Source: Cyclobacteriaceae bacterium
GTDB lineage: Bacteria > Bacteroidota > Bacteroidia > Cytophagales > Cyclobacteriaceae
Assembly: GCA_016787645.1 (NCBI GenBank)
Contig: JAEUUF010000026.1
Coordinates: 372,001-436,000, forward strand
Length of the DNA stretch: 64,000 nt
Direction: 5' to 3'
Shown piece by piece: positions 35,121 to 44,715 of the stretch. The notes under the pieces are model-generated. The model was not told the origin of the DNA. It saw only the letters and a list, made by a program, of their open reading frames with translations, and ran no database searches. The position numbers and the translations under genes were made by a program. Position 1 is the stretch's first letter; the number at the start of each line of letters is the position of its first letter.

Positions 35121-38100
35121 ATGAGTGAACCCGTACTTAAAGCCATCTTGCGGCTCTTTGCCATTGTTGCCAAAGAAGACAATGTAACCCAACAAGAGCG
35201 TGACCTTGTGCTGGCCTTCCTCCATGACCACCTCGGCCGCAAAGCCGTCATGGAAAACATGGCTTATTTTGATTCCTACACCAAAGAACTGGGGAGCGAC
35301 TATGACAAGAACATCCAGGAGATTTGCCAGGAAATCAACCAGGATGTAACCCAAAAGCAGAAAGCTGTCATCCTGCTGGAATTAATGAGCGTCGTGCTGG
35401 CAGACGGAATAATTACCGACAAGGAGCGCGAGTATGTTCACGTGATCGGTAAATCCATCAACGTGAGCACCGAGGAGATCAATCTCATGACGCATTTTAT
35501 CCTGGGACATGCCCGTGAGGCCTTTGACACCGACACCATCTTGATTATTGACGGGAAGAAAGAAAAACCAGGACGATGCAAGCACATTCACCGGGATAAA
35601 CTCCAGGGGTTGATTGCCATTCTCCACCTGGAGCAAGGTGACATGTATTTTTTCAAATACATCGGAAGTGAGGATGTTTACCTGAACGGTGTACCCCAAA
35701 AATCAACCAACATCAGTCCGCTCGCTCGCGGCAGCAGCATTCGTTGGGAAGGAACCAACATCCGCTGGGAAGGAACCGAGCCGGTGTATTTCGGAGAGAT
35801 TATGGGACAATTCAAGACCCCAGACACCGCCGCACGAACCACCTTCGAAGCCAAGGACCTTTCTTACCAGTTCAAGAACGGGCGCCTGGGTCTTCGGAAT
35901 GTATCACTGGCCGAAGAATCCGGGAATCTTATCGCATTGATGGGAGCCAGCGGCGCTGGTAAATCTACCCTCCTTCATGTGCTGAATGGAAGCGAGAAAC
36001 CGTCCTCCGGTCAAGTGCTTATCAACTCAATCGATATCCACGCCAACCCGGAAAAAATCGAAGGAGTTTTCGGGTTTGTCCCGCAGGATGACCTGCTCAT
36101 GGAGGACCTTACGGTATATCAGAACCTGTACTTCGCCGGGAAGCTTTGCTTCGACAACCTCAGCGAAACGGAACTCAATGAGCTCGTTCTTAAAACGCTG
36201 AGCGACCTTGGCCTTGCAGAGATCAAAGACCTCAAAGTAGGTTCTCCGCTTCGCAAAACCATCAGCGGCGGACAGCGAAAACGGCTGAACATCGGCCTCG
36301 AGTTGCTGCGCGAACCCTCCATCTTGTTCCTGGATGAACCCACCTCCGGCTTATCGTCACGGGATTCTGAAAATATCATTGAACTACTAAAAGAATTGGC
36401 CCTTAAGGGCAAGTTGGTATTCGCCGTTATCCACCAACCCAGTTCTGACATCTTCAAGATGTTTGACCGGCTCATCATCCTGGATACCGGCGGTTACCAG
36501 ATTTATTATGGCAACCCGATTGACGCCATTACCTTTTTCAAGCAGAACATCAACCTCATCAACAGCGACCAGGGAGAATGTCCCGAGTGTGGCAATGTGA
36601 ACCCCGAGCAGATTTTCAATATCATTGAAACCAAAGTGCTCGATGAGTACGGGAATTTTACCAACGAGCGCAAGATCTCACCTGAACTTTGGAACGGTTT
36701 CTATAAGGCGCGGATGAAGCCTGCCTCATTCACACCCTCCACCGATCCGCCCGTTTCTAGCCTGCACCGGCCGGGCCGAATTAAACAAATGCGGCTCTTC
36801 GGATTGCGTGACCTTCTCGCCAAACTGGGCAATCGCCAATACCTGGCCATCAATTTACTTGAAGCCCCGCTCCTGGCACTGATCCTGGCAGCGATCACCT
36901 ATTACTACGACACTACTGATCCTGCGCACCGGGAATATGTTTTCATCGGTAACCCTAACCTGCCGGCCTACCTTTTCATGAGCGTGATTGTTGCCTTGTT
37001 CATGGGTTTAACGGTTAGTGCGGAAGAAATCATTCGCGACCAGAAGATTCTCAAACGGGAAGCATTCCTTCATCTTAGTCGGGGAAGTTATCTCTCATCC
37101 AAATTGGTAATCCTGTTTGCCCTGTCCGCCATCCAGACGTTCCTGTTCGTGGTGGTCGGAAACAATGTGTTGCACATCGAAGGAATGCTGGTGACTCATT
37201 GGCTCATCCTGTTCAGCGTTTCGTGCTTCGCCAACATGGTTGGCCTTAATATTTCCTCGGCGTTCAACTCGGCGGTTACCATTTACATCCTGATTCCGAT
37301 CTTGCTCATTCCCCAACTGATCCTGAGTGGAGTCGTGGTGAAGTTTGACAAATTGAATCCCCTCATTGGCAACCAGGAAACTGTCCCGATGGTGGGAGAC
37401 CTGATGGCCTCCCGCTGGGCGTTTGAAGCTTCAATGGTATCCCAATTCAAGGACAACCGTTTCGAAAGGGAGTTCTATGAGTTGGAGAAGACCATGGCTG
37501 AATCGGATTTCAAGAAGGTTTATTACATCCCCACCCTTCAATCGCGGCTTGATTTTGCCCACCTGAATTTCAACCAGCCCAACGCCGACAAGACCCAGGT
37601 GGCAGAAAGCCTGGCGCTGCTTCAGCGGGAAATTGAGCAGGAATTGGAAGTCATCGGTAAACAGCACTTCCTCGAAGTAGCCCTGTTACAGCCGGCAACT
37701 TTTGACTCCACGGTATACAATAAGACGAAGTCCTTTTTGCTTCAATTGAAACAGTTCTATATCAATGAGGCATCCCATGCCGCCAAGGAAAAAGAGAAAC
37801 GAATCCAGGCAATGAAGGACTTGCTGGGCGGCGACAAGGAATTTGATCGATTCCGACAGTCGTACCAAAATGAGGCCATTGCTGTCCTCGTCAAGAATCT
37901 GGAAGAACCGCTGCGGATTATTGAGTCCCACGGAAGACTGGTACAGAAGATCTACCCCATTTACAAGGACCCGGAGCCCGACCACCTCATTGACTTTGAC
38001 GCGCAATTCTATCTGCCCAGCAAGCATTTCCTGAAGGCCAAGATTGACACACTATCTTTTAATCTGAGTGTGATCTGGCTCATGTCCATCATGCTGTACA

Positions 38101-38168
38101 TAACCTTGTACTATGATGTACTGAGGCGCCTGCTCAATCGGCTGGAAAACCTTTCGTTCAAGAAATAA
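35121..38168 (+). CDS. ABCG-type transporter with TerB-like and FHA-like N-terminal domains
   Basis: A 1015-residue half- or full-size ABC protein. Residues about 1-130 resemble TerB-like helical domains (ADGIITDKEREYVH); about 145-235 are beta-rich and look FHA-like (DGKKEKPGRC, VYLNGVPQ). The ATPase follows: Walker A GASGAGKST (about 274), signature ISGGQRKRL (about 381), Walker B ILFLDEPTSGL (about 401), HQPSSDIF. Five hydrophobic helices lie at about 575-740, then a soluble insert of some 230 residues, partly coiled coil (about 830-890), and a last helix near 980-1000. ATPase-before-permease order fits ABCG/White transporters. The substrate is unknown. ydcF starts directly after the stop. 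Confidence 0.9.
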   Translation: MSEPVLKAILRLFAIVAKEDNVTQQERDLVLAFLHDHLGRKAVMENMAYFDSYTKELGSDYDKNIQEICQEINQDVTQKQKAVILLELMSVVLADGIITDKEREYVHVIGKSINVSTEEINLMTHFILGHAREAFDTDTILIIDGKKEKPGRCKHIHRDKLQGLIAILHLEQGDMYFFKYIGSEDVYLNGVPQKSTNISPLARGSSIRWEGTNIRWEGTEPVYFGEIMGQFKTPDTAARTTFEAKDLSYQFKNGRLGLRNVSLAEESGNLIALMGASGAGKSTLLHVLNGSEKPSSGQVLINSIDIHANPEKIEGVFGFVPQDDLLMEDLTVYQNLYFAGKLCFDNLSETELNELVLKTLSDLGLAEIKDLKVGSPLRKTISGGQRKRLNIGLELLREPSILFLDEPTSGLSSRDSENIIELLKELALKGKLVFAVIHQPSSDIFKMFDRLIILDTGGYQIYYGNPIDAITFFKQNINLINSDQGECPECGNVNPEQIFNIIETKVLDEYGNFTNERKISPELWNGFYKARMKPASFTPSTDPPVSSLHRPGRIKQMRLFGLRDLLAKLGNRQYLAINLLEAPLLALILAAITYYYDTTDPAHREYVFIGNPNLPAYLFMSVIVALFMGLTVSAEEIIRDQKILKREAFLHLSRGSYLSSKLVILFALSAIQTFLFVVVGNNVLHIEGMLVTHWLILFSVSCFANMVGLNISSAFNSAVTIYILIPILLIPQLILSGVVVKFDKLNPLIGNQETVPMVGDLMASRWAFEASMVSQFKDNRFEREFYELEKTMAESDFKKVYYIPTLQSRLDFAHLNFNQPNADKTQVAESLALLQREIEQELEVIGKQHFLEVALLQPATFDSTVYNKTKSFLLQLKQFYINEASHAAKEKEKRIQAMKDLLGGDKEFDRFRQSYQNEAIAVLVKNLEEPLRIIESHGRLVQKIYPIYKDPEPDHLIDFDAQFYLPSKHFLKAKIDTLSFNLSVIWLMSIMLYITLYYDVLRRLLNRLENLSFKK
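35739..35780 (+). repeat. in-frame 21-bp tandem duplication in the ABC gene
   Basis: 35739-35759 and 35760-35780 are two copies of a 21-base unit (18 of 21 bases agree) encoding IRWEGTN and IRWEGTE at the end of the FHA-like domain. It keeps the frame, adds seven residues, and the differences are mostly silent, so the duplication is not brand-new. Confidence 0.8.
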
Positions 38169-38936
38169 ATGTTTTTTGTACTCTCCAAAACTCTAGGATA
38201 TCTCGTCCGGCCGCTGGTCATCATCGTCCTGCTGTTTGTCGCTGGTTGGATTACCAAAAAGAGCAAACGGAAGAAATGGTTTTTTGGGATCGCCACTTTC
38301 CTTCTCATTTTCTTTTCCAATGAATTCATCGCCAATGAGGTAATGAATGCATGGGAGATCAAGGCAACTCCCTTTGCGACCATCCAGCGAACCTACGAAT
38401 TCGGAATTTTGCTTTGCGGCGCCGCCAAGACCGAAGTCGGCCCTTCCGACCGGGTGTATATTGGTTCCGCCGCCGACCGCATCAATCACACCCTGCAGCT
38501 GTATCGGCTCGGTGTCATTCGCCACATCATTATCTCCGGTGGCAGCGGGCGGCTCATTAACAACGGAGAGCGTGAAGCGGATGATTTATCCTCCCTCCTT
38601 CAACTGATGGGCGTTCCCGCGGAACACATCCTCGTGGAAAATCAGTCAAGAAACACCCACGAATCGGCAGTGGAGGTAAGCAAACTTCTGCAAAGCAAAG
38701 CAAAGCCATCCGATTGCCTGCTCATTACTTCAGCCTCCCACATGCGCCGCTCGATCGCCTGTTTTAGCCGCGTGGGGTGGTATTGCCAGCCTTTCAGCAC
38801 CGATTTTCATGGTCACACCCGCAGCTTCACATTTGATGTCCTCTTCATCCCCAAACTGGAAGCCATTGTCTGGTGGCAGACGCTTTTTAAGGAATGGACT
38901 GGCTATTTCGCCTATTGGGTAACCGGATATATTTGA
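38169..38936 (+). CDS. YdcF/ElyC family protein (DUF218)
   Basis: A 255-residue membrane protein. Two N-terminal hydrophobic helices (about 5-28 and 38-58) precede a DUF218 domain: GILLCGAAK, HIIISGGSGR, EADDLSSLL, the conserved SRNTHESA near residue 162, and LLITSASHMRRS. E. coli ElyC, of this family, affects envelope and peptidoglycan integrity; the reaction is not known. The ATG follows the ABC gene stop with no gap, so they are co-transcribed. Confidence 0.9.
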   Translation: MFFVLSKTLGYLVRPLVIIVLLFVAGWITKKSKRKKWFFGIATFLLIFFSNEFIANEVMNAWEIKATPFATIQRTYEFGILLCGAAKTEVGPSDRVYIGSAADRINHTLQLYRLGVIRHIIISGGSGRLINNGEREADDLSSLLQLMGVPAEHILVENQSRNTHESAVEVSKLLQSKAKPSDCLLITSASHMRRSIACFSRVGWYCQPFSTDFHGHTRSFTFDVLFIPKLEAIVWWQTLFKEWTGYFAYWVTGYI

Positions 38937-38957
38937 TGCTACCTGGATAATTTGGTT

Positions 38958-40085
38958 GTGAAGCATATCAATTCCATAGGTCTGCTCCTGTTGTCGGCCA
39001 CTTCGCTGTTCGGCCAGGTTGGCGTGATTCAAGGGCACCTGGTTGAAACGGGCACCACCAATCCCATCAGTTTTGCCAGCATCAGCATTACCAACAGTCA
39101 CTTCGGAACAGCCGCCAATGGGAATGGTGAATTCACCATTCCGATTGAGAATGCTTTGCGCCAAGAACGACTGGCCATCTCCTGCATCGGCTACCGGGCA
39201 AGATCATTGTCTATCGATAGTCTGCTTCACCTGGGGCCATCCACCATCATAATCTCCATTCTTCCCGATAATGCACAGCTCGACGCCGTGATCGTCCAGT
39301 CGTCACCTCCCAACCCCACTGAGATAGTAAAGCAGGCCATCGAAGCGGTAAAATCAAACTACTATCAGCAACCCTTCAACCTGGAACTTTTCTCCACGAT
39401 ACAGCTCAATGATACGGTCACGGGAAAATCGTTTCAAGTAGAAACCGTCATCGAGGAATATTGTACAGGATATGGCCCGGGTGGCCAGCAACGATTCGAG
39501 CTCCGGGAGAAAAGAACCTCCGGTGACAATCCCGTTGCTGCCCTGGATTACGGTTTCTGGCCCTCCTTTGAAGTCAGGCAAGCCGATCAGCTCACCAATA
39601 GCCATCGCGGTGGAATATTCAACGCGGAGCACCATCGTCATTTCGTATTTGAATATGCTGGTGTGATGAGGTATGAAAGTGACACCGTTTTCCGAATCAA
39701 CTATTATGCTCCACGACCTACCGCGGCCATCACCGGATATGGTATTGTGCCCTCGTATTATAAAGGCACTGTTTACATAGCAACGGGTACGCTAGCTGTA
39801 GTCCGGCACGAAGTAGTCACCAGTTCCTTTCGTTACCATGTTATTTACAGGAAAGTCGATGGTGCGTACTTCCCATACTATTTCAGCGGTGAGAGGAAAC
39901 AGGAATTCAAGCTCCCCGGAGGCAAACGCACGTTGATATCCTTTAATGAAATTCATGTAACACGAATTGCGCTTCAACAGGTACAACCTTTGCCGGAGAA
40001 AACAAATGAATACGACATCCGGAAAGTAACCTACCATCCCGGGTTCTGGGACACCTACTACCCCTCCAGGAAAGGAATTAGGTGA
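38958..40085 (+). CDS. exported protein with carboxypeptidase-regulatory-like domain
   Basis: A 375-residue exported protein starting at GTG 38958 (a TTG 6 bases upstream is also in frame). The signal peptide covers about 1-19 (LLLLSATSLFGQ). Residues about 20-105 are a CarboxypepD_reg-like beta sandwich (GHLVETGTTNPISFASISI, split here; NGEFTIPI; ISCIGYR), the domain that usually fronts TonB-linked outer-membrane proteins. The rest (about 110-375) has no barrel and resembles uncharacterised Bacteroidota proteins with this front domain. It converges on the ABC permease gene after 4 bases. Confidence 0.8.
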   Translation: MKHINSIGLLLLSATSLFGQVGVIQGHLVETGTTNPISFASISITNSHFGTAANGNGEFTIPIENALRQERLAISCIGYRARSLSIDSLLHLGPSTIIISILPDNAQLDAVIVQSSPPNPTEIVKQAIEAVKSNYYQQPFNLELFSTIQLNDTVTGKSFQVETVIEEYCTGYGPGGQQRFELREKRTSGDNPVAALDYGFWPSFEVRQADQLTNSHRGGIFNAEHHRHFVFEYAGVMRYESDTVFRINYYAPRPTAAITGYGIVPSYYKGTVYIATGTLAVVRHEVVTSSFRYHVIYRKVDGAYFPYYFSGERKQEFKLPGGKRTLISFNEIHVTRIALQQVQPLPEKTNEYDIRKVTYHPGFWDTYYPSRKGIR

Positions 40086-40089
40086 CCGG

Positions 40090-42657
40090 CTATTCCCGCC
40101 TCAAGACCTGCAGCGGCGGTGTAGCAATCACCTCGCGGGAATTAAACCAACCGATGGACATTGTTAATAGCGTAACAGCCCCGCCCACGAGCAACAGGTC
40201 GAGCCACGAAACGCCCAACTGAACTTCAAAGAAAAACCGGCAAAGCGCCCATCCTCCGACGAGGGAAAGAATCATGCCGGTCAAGGCGGAAAATAAGCCG
40301 AGGTAAGAATACTCGATCAGGGTGATCTGTGTGATCTGGCGCGTGCGGGCACCCAGGGTACGCAACAAGACATTCTCCCGGATGCGTACAAACTTGCTGT
40401 TGACGACCGCGCCGGCCAGCACAATCAAGCCAGTGATGATACTGAAGAGGGCAAGGAATCGAACGACCAGGCCCACCTTGGCAAAGAGCGACTCCACCGT
40501 ACTGAGAATAAGCCGCAAGTCCAGGAGAGACACATTGGGGAAACCCATCACCAACCGCTGCTGGAACCTGTTGGATACGTTCAGGTCATCTACCCTGGTC
40601 GCGGCTACCCAAATTTGGGGCGCCTGGTCCAAAACCCCGTGAGGGAAAACAAAAATGAAATTAGGCGGATCCTTCGGCCACTCCACCTTCCTGATTCCAC
40701 TGAGGCGTGCCGCCAAGGGAACACCCTGGATATCAAAGACCATGGAGTCACCCACATCGAGTTTCAGCGTCTCTTGCATCCCCTCAGAGATCGTGACCCA
40801 AACAGAGTCCTTGGCTCCTGGCTTGTAGGTGTGCATGGATCCTTTGATCAGTTCTTCGGACCGATGCAGACTGTCGCGGTAGGTTACCCGGTATTCGCGG
40901 CTGAGCGCCCACTCCGGGATGTGCACAGAAGTATCCTGAAGCAATGCCTCCACATTCCGGCCCTTCACTTGTCGCAGCCTGCACGTGACAATAGGCACTA
41001 CCTGGTTCAATGGTAATTGATGTTCCCGGATGAGATCCAGCACCCCTTGCTTCTGCGAAGGTTGAATATCAAAGAGGATAGTATTGGAATCGTTTTGATT
41101 GCCGGTAAACTCTACCTGCCCGAGAAGGCTATGCTGGACGATGTTCAGGGTGGCCACAATAAAACCGCCCAAGCCAATCGTGACCATGAGCACCTGGGTC
41201 TGGTTGTTGGGCCGGAAAAGGTTGGAGAGCGAATGGCGGAATACAAAGCTGGATGATTTCGGAAAAAACCTTCGCACCACCCGAAGCAGGCCCAAGGCCA
41301 CCAACGCAAGGCATCCCAACGCCACTCCCAACCCAGCCGCAAAGCCAAGCCCCACTTTCCAACTCCCTGACTGGTAAGTCGCCGCCACCAGCGGGAACAG
41401 CACGATGAGTAGGATCGCAGCCCAACGCATTTTTGAGAATCGCTTCAGCGGCGCCGAATCTGCACGCAACACGGTCAACGGCGGAACAAACCGCACCATC
41501 ACCAGGGGAAGGACTGTAAACAATACTGAAACCACTGCACCGAGCACGAGGCCCTGGCCAATGGCAGCCCACGAAATCGCGAACGGAATATCCAATGGAA
41601 TAAAACTCTTGAACACAACCGGGATTACTCGCTGAATAGCGGCCCCCAAGCCAGCTCCCAATACGCTGCCCAGCAAGCCGAGGATGAATACCTGGATGAA
41701 ATAGATGTTGAATGCCTGCCATCCGGATGAACCGAGACAACGCAACACCGCCACTTCGTCACGCTTCTCCCGCGCATAGATGTGAACCGAGCTGGCTACA
41801 CCAATGCATCCCAGGATAAGCGCTACAAAGGCCAGCAATGAGAAAAATTGGTAGACCGACTTCAAACCCCGACCCAAGCCCCGCTTCCGCCCTTCGACAG
41901 TCTCGATGGAGTAACCCAATTTCTTCACGAGCGGCTGTAGCTTTTGCTTGGTGTCTTCTGTTTCCTTTTCACTCACCGTCTTGATGAACAAGCTATACCC
42001 TACCCGGCTGCCGAACTGTACCAGCCCGGTCGAATCCAATGACTCCATCGAAATGTAAACCGACGGCGCCAGGGTTGAGGTCAATACTCCGCCGCCCGGA
42101 ATCTTATTGACAACACCGGCCACCTTGAACATCTTGTCGCCAATTTTCAACGAGTCTTCCGAACTGATCTCATACTGGCGGGCCAGCGATTCATCTAACA
42201 TGACAAACCTGCCTGTCTTCAATTCCTTGACTGCATTGACGGGCTGCGTTTCCAGGTTTCCATAAAATGGGAAGTCACCATAAAGGGCGGTGACTTTCAC
42301 AAGCCGCGATTGGCCTGTGTTCATGAACATCACCATGGATGCCATCTCTGCGTCGCCTGCAGTGGGAAGCTTCGAGGAATCCAGCAACGCAATGAGGGAT
42401 GGGTCAAACTTCTTGTTGCTGTTCAGCACCAGGTCGGCCCCCAACAACTCCTTGGCGTTTTGATCAAGTGTTTCCTGGAGAGAGAAATTCAATGAGCCGA
42501 TGGAGACTACCGCCGCAATCCCTGTAATGAGGGAGGCCACCAACAGGAACAATCGGGAGTAATTATGACGCGCATCCCGCCAGGCCATGATCCATAGCCA
42601 CCGGTCACGCCAAAACGGGCGCGTGTTACGCTTGAGAGAAATGAGGTATTCGATCAT
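40090..42657 (-). CDS. ABC transporter permease, FtsX/YbbP type
   Basis: An 855-residue inner-membrane permease with two FtsX domains, each flanked by four-helix sets and large periplasmic regions: an N-terminal helix near 33-55, then FtsX helices at about 265-405, further helices near 415-460, a second periplasmic part (about 490-715), and final helices at about 725-845. This duplicated layout matches YbbP. Its start overlaps the stop of the ATPase gene (ATGA). With the ATPase and the diverging esterase gene it mirrors the E. coli tesA-ybbA-ybbP locus. The cargo is unknown; lipoprotein or lipid export is a common proposal for the family. Confidence 0.92.
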   Translation of the reverse strand: MIEYLISLKRNTRPFWRDRWLWIMAWRDARHNYSRLFLLVASLITGIAAVVSIGSLNFSLQETLDQNAKELLGADLVLNSNKKFDPSLIALLDSSKLPTAGDAEMASMVMFMNTGQSRLVKVTALYGDFPFYGNLETQPVNAVKELKTGRFVMLDESLARQYEISSEDSLKIGDKMFKVAGVVNKIPGGGVLTSTLAPSVYISMESLDSTGLVQFGSRVGYSLFIKTVSEKETEDTKQKLQPLVKKLGYSIETVEGRKRGLGRGLKSVYQFFSLLAFVALILGCIGVASSVHIYAREKRDEVAVLRCLGSSGWQAFNIYFIQVFILGLLGSVLGAGLGAAIQRVIPVVFKSFIPLDIPFAISWAAIGQGLVLGAVVSVLFTVLPLVMVRFVPPLTVLRADSAPLKRFSKMRWAAILLIVLFPLVAATYQSGSWKVGLGFAAGLGVALGCLALVALGLLRVVRRFFPKSSSFVFRHSLSNLFRPNNQTQVLMVTIGLGGFIVATLNIVQHSLLGQVEFTGNQNDSNTILFDIQPSQKQGVLDLIREHQLPLNQVVPIVTCRLRQVKGRNVEALLQDTSVHIPEWALSREYRVTYRDSLHRSEELIKGSMHTYKPGAKDSVWVTISEGMQETLKLDVGDSMVFDIQGVPLAARLSGIRKVEWPKDPPNFIFVFPHGVLDQAPQIWVAATRVDDLNVSNRFQQRLVMGFPNVSLLDLRLILSTVESLFAKVGLVVRFLALFSIITGLIVLAGAVVNSKFVRIRENVLLRTLGARTRQITQITLIEYSYLGLFSALTGMILSLVGGWALCRFFFEVQLGVSWLDLLLVGGAVTLLTMSIGWFNSREVIATPPLQVLRRE

Positions 42658-43346
42658 GCGGGGTTGCTGCGCCGGTCACTCACTACTTTTCCACCTTTCA
42701 TTTCCAGGATGCGATCGGCGAGCAGGGCCAGCTCCGGGTTGTGGGTGATCAGCACCAGGGTCGTCTTTGATTCCCCGTTGATCCCGAACAACAACTCCAC
42801 TACCTGCTTCGCGTTCTCCTCGTCGAGATTTCCCGTGGGCTCATCGGCGAAGAGAATCTTTGGCTCCGTAATAAACGCGCGCGCAATGGCCACCCGTTGC
42901 TGCTCGCCTCCCGACAATTGGGAAGGATAATGGTGCAGTCGTTCACCCAGCCCCACCCTGTCCAGTAGGGCTTTGGCTTTCTGCCCGACATTCCGGGTGC
43001 CCCGGAGCTCGAGCGGCACCATCACATTCTCCAGGGCAGTAAGGGTGGAAAGCAGTTGGAAGTTCTGAAAGACGAACCCGGTGTACTGGTTTCTCAGGTA
43101 GGCCCGATCATCTTCATTCATGGCATTCAATTTGAACCCCATCAGGGATACGGTCCCTGCCGAGGGCACATCCAGGCCTGCGCAAAGGCCCAGGAGGGTA
43201 GTTTTTCCGCTCCCGGAGGGGCCCATGATAGCGAGGCGCGCTCCTTGCTCCGCTTCGAAGGAAACGCTGTCGAGCACGACCAGGTCATGGTCACCGGAAC
43301 GATAGGATTTAGTCAGGTTTTCGGCGGCGAGAAGTATTTCAGGCAT
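42654..43346 (-). CDS. ABC transporter ATP-binding protein, LolD/YbbA type
   Basis: ATPase subunit of 230 residues for the permease encoded next. Walker A GPSGSGKTTLLGLCAGLD near residue 41, Q-loop NQYTGFVFQNF, signature LSGGEQQRVAIARA, Walker B ILFADEPTGNLD, and the H-loop LVLITHNPELA are all complete. It overlaps the permease gene by 4 bases and diverges from the SGNH esterase gene across about 70 bases. Confidence 0.95.
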   Translation of the reverse strand: MPEILLAAENLTKSYRSGDHDLVVLDSVSFEAEQGARLAIMGPSGSGKTTLLGLCAGLDVPSAGTVSLMGFKLNAMNEDDRAYLRNQYTGFVFQNFQLLSTLTALENVMVPLELRGTRNVGQKAKALLDRVGLGERLHHYPSQLSGGEQQRVAIARAFITEPKILFADEPTGNLDEENAKQVVELLFGINGESKTTLVLITHNPELALLADRILEMKGGKVVSDRRSNPA

Positions 43347-43416
43347 AGGCGGGTGAACCGTCGAGGGTTAGAATCGTTAATTGTGTAAAATTGTTCTTAA
43401 CGTAACCGGATATTCT

Positions 43417-44031
43417 ATGGTCGGCAAGTTAGCGGTCTTTATTGTAGTGGCCATGTCTTTTTCTTTTTCTCCTCCGCCTGCTAAAGTGGTGCTCTTCTTT
43501 GGCGACAGCCTCACGGCCGGGTACGGCCTCAACCCCGAAGACGCCTTCCCCGCCGTAGTTGACAAGACCTTAAAGAAATCTGGGGTCGAAGTTCGGGTTA
43601 TCAATGCTGGACTCAGTGGTGAGACATCGGCTGGGGGCCTTACCCGTATTGACTGGATCCTCCGCCAACCAATTGATGTCTTTTTTCTTGAGCTTGGCGC
43701 CAACGACGGGCTTCGTGGGCTTCCTCTTTCCGAGACACGTAAAAACCTTCAAACGATTATTGACAAGGTGAAAGTCAAGAACCCGAAGTGCCGGATTGTG
43801 CTGGCGGGGATGATGGTACCCCCGAACATGGGCAAAGAATACTCAGACGAATTCAGGGTGTTGTACAGCGAGATTGCGAGAAAGAATAAAGCTACGCTCA
43901 TCCCATTTCTCCTGGATGGTGTAGCCGGCATTGAACGACTCAACCAGGCCGATGGAATCCATCCCACCGCCGAAGGTCATGCCATCATCGGAAAAAACAT
44001 CACGGAAGTCATACTCCCGATGGTGAAGTAG
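43417..44031 (+). CDS. SGNH-family arylesterase / lysophospholipase (TesA-like)
   Basis: Exported hydrolase of 204 residues related to E. coli TesA. From ATG 43417 a signal peptide covers about 1-20. Catalytic blocks: block I FFGDSLTAGYGL (nucleophilic Ser), block II INAGLSGETSAGG, block III ELGANDGLRG, and block V DGIHPTAEGH with Asp and His. A TTG at 43381 is in frame but spoils the signal peptide. Its partner on the other strand is a YbbAP-type transporter, the same gene company as in E. coli. Confidence 0.93.
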   Translation: MVGKLAVFIVVAMSFSFSPPPAKVVLFFGDSLTAGYGLNPEDAFPAVVDKTLKKSGVEVRVINAGLSGETSAGGLTRIDWILRQPIDVFFLELGANDGLRGLPLSETRKNLQTIIDKVKVKNPKCRIVLAGMMVPPNMGKEYSDEFRVLYSEIARKNKATLIPFLLDGVAGIERLNQADGIHPTAEGHAIIGKNITEVILPMVK

Positions 44032-44037
44032 CTGCGC

Positions 44038-44703
44038 CTATCGACGTGGTGTCAACGCCTGCATGATCCGGTCAATCCACAGGGTATACATCGCGCCAGA
44101 CGGATGCAATCCATCGCCGGCAACATATTCTGGTTTGGCCAATCCCTCACGGGTAAGGTCAGTGATATTTACGTACTTGATCCCCATCCTGGCCGTGATG
44201 CTGCGGTTGACCTCGTTGAACTGATCGATGGCCCTGGTGATCTCTTCCTGCTTTGGCTTTCCAAATGGTGTAAAGCCATAGTCGGGGATAGAAACAACAA
44301 ACACATTCTCCTTCTTCCCTCCTGCCAGTGTAACCGCCATGTTCAGGAGTTCCTCAAATTCAGGCGCATAACTTTCAGCCGTTCGCTTCTGGTACTGGTT
44401 GTTCACTCCGATCAGCAATGAAACCATTCCCCAGTCGTTCGGCAAGTTGGCCTCCAGGATCGCCTTCTTCAGCTGGTCTGTGCGCCAGCCGGTAGTGGCG
44501 ATGATGCGCGGGGCTTCAATGTTTTGCCCACGCTTGTTGAGTTCATTGGCCAACTGCACCGGCCAGCGCTGATCTTCCGGAACACTTTCACCAATGGTAT
44601 AGGAGTCGCCGAGGGCGAGGAATTTTGTTTTCACGGAGGTTGTTTTTTGAGCGTGGACCATTAATGCACTGCAAAGAATCAACAATACGAATCGGGTAAT
44701 CAT
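44038..44703 (-). CDS. exported SGNH/GDSL hydrolase
   Basis: Second SGNH enzyme, 221 residues, tail to tail with the TesA-like gene (6 bases between stops). The signal peptide covers about 1-18 (ending VHAQ). Motifs: LALGDSYTIGESV (Ser), IIATTGWRTDQL, LIGVNNQYQ (Asn), GDGLHPSGAMY (Asp, His). Sequence similarity to its neighbour is low outside these blocks, so it is not a recent copy. The substrate is unknown; an acyl or acetyl ester is likely from the family. Confidence 0.88.
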   Translation of the reverse strand: MITRFVLLILCSALMVHAQKTTSVKTKFLALGDSYTIGESVPEDQRWPVQLANELNKRGQNIEAPRIIATTGWRTDQLKKAILEANLPNDWGMVSLLIGVNNQYQKRTAESYAPEFEELLNMAVTLAGGKKENVFVVSIPDYGFTPFGKPKQEEITRAIDQFNEVNRSITARMGIKYVNITDLTREGLAKPEYVAGDGLHPSGAMYTLWIDRIMQALTPRR

Positions 44704-44715
44704 GTGTTTCTGCCT

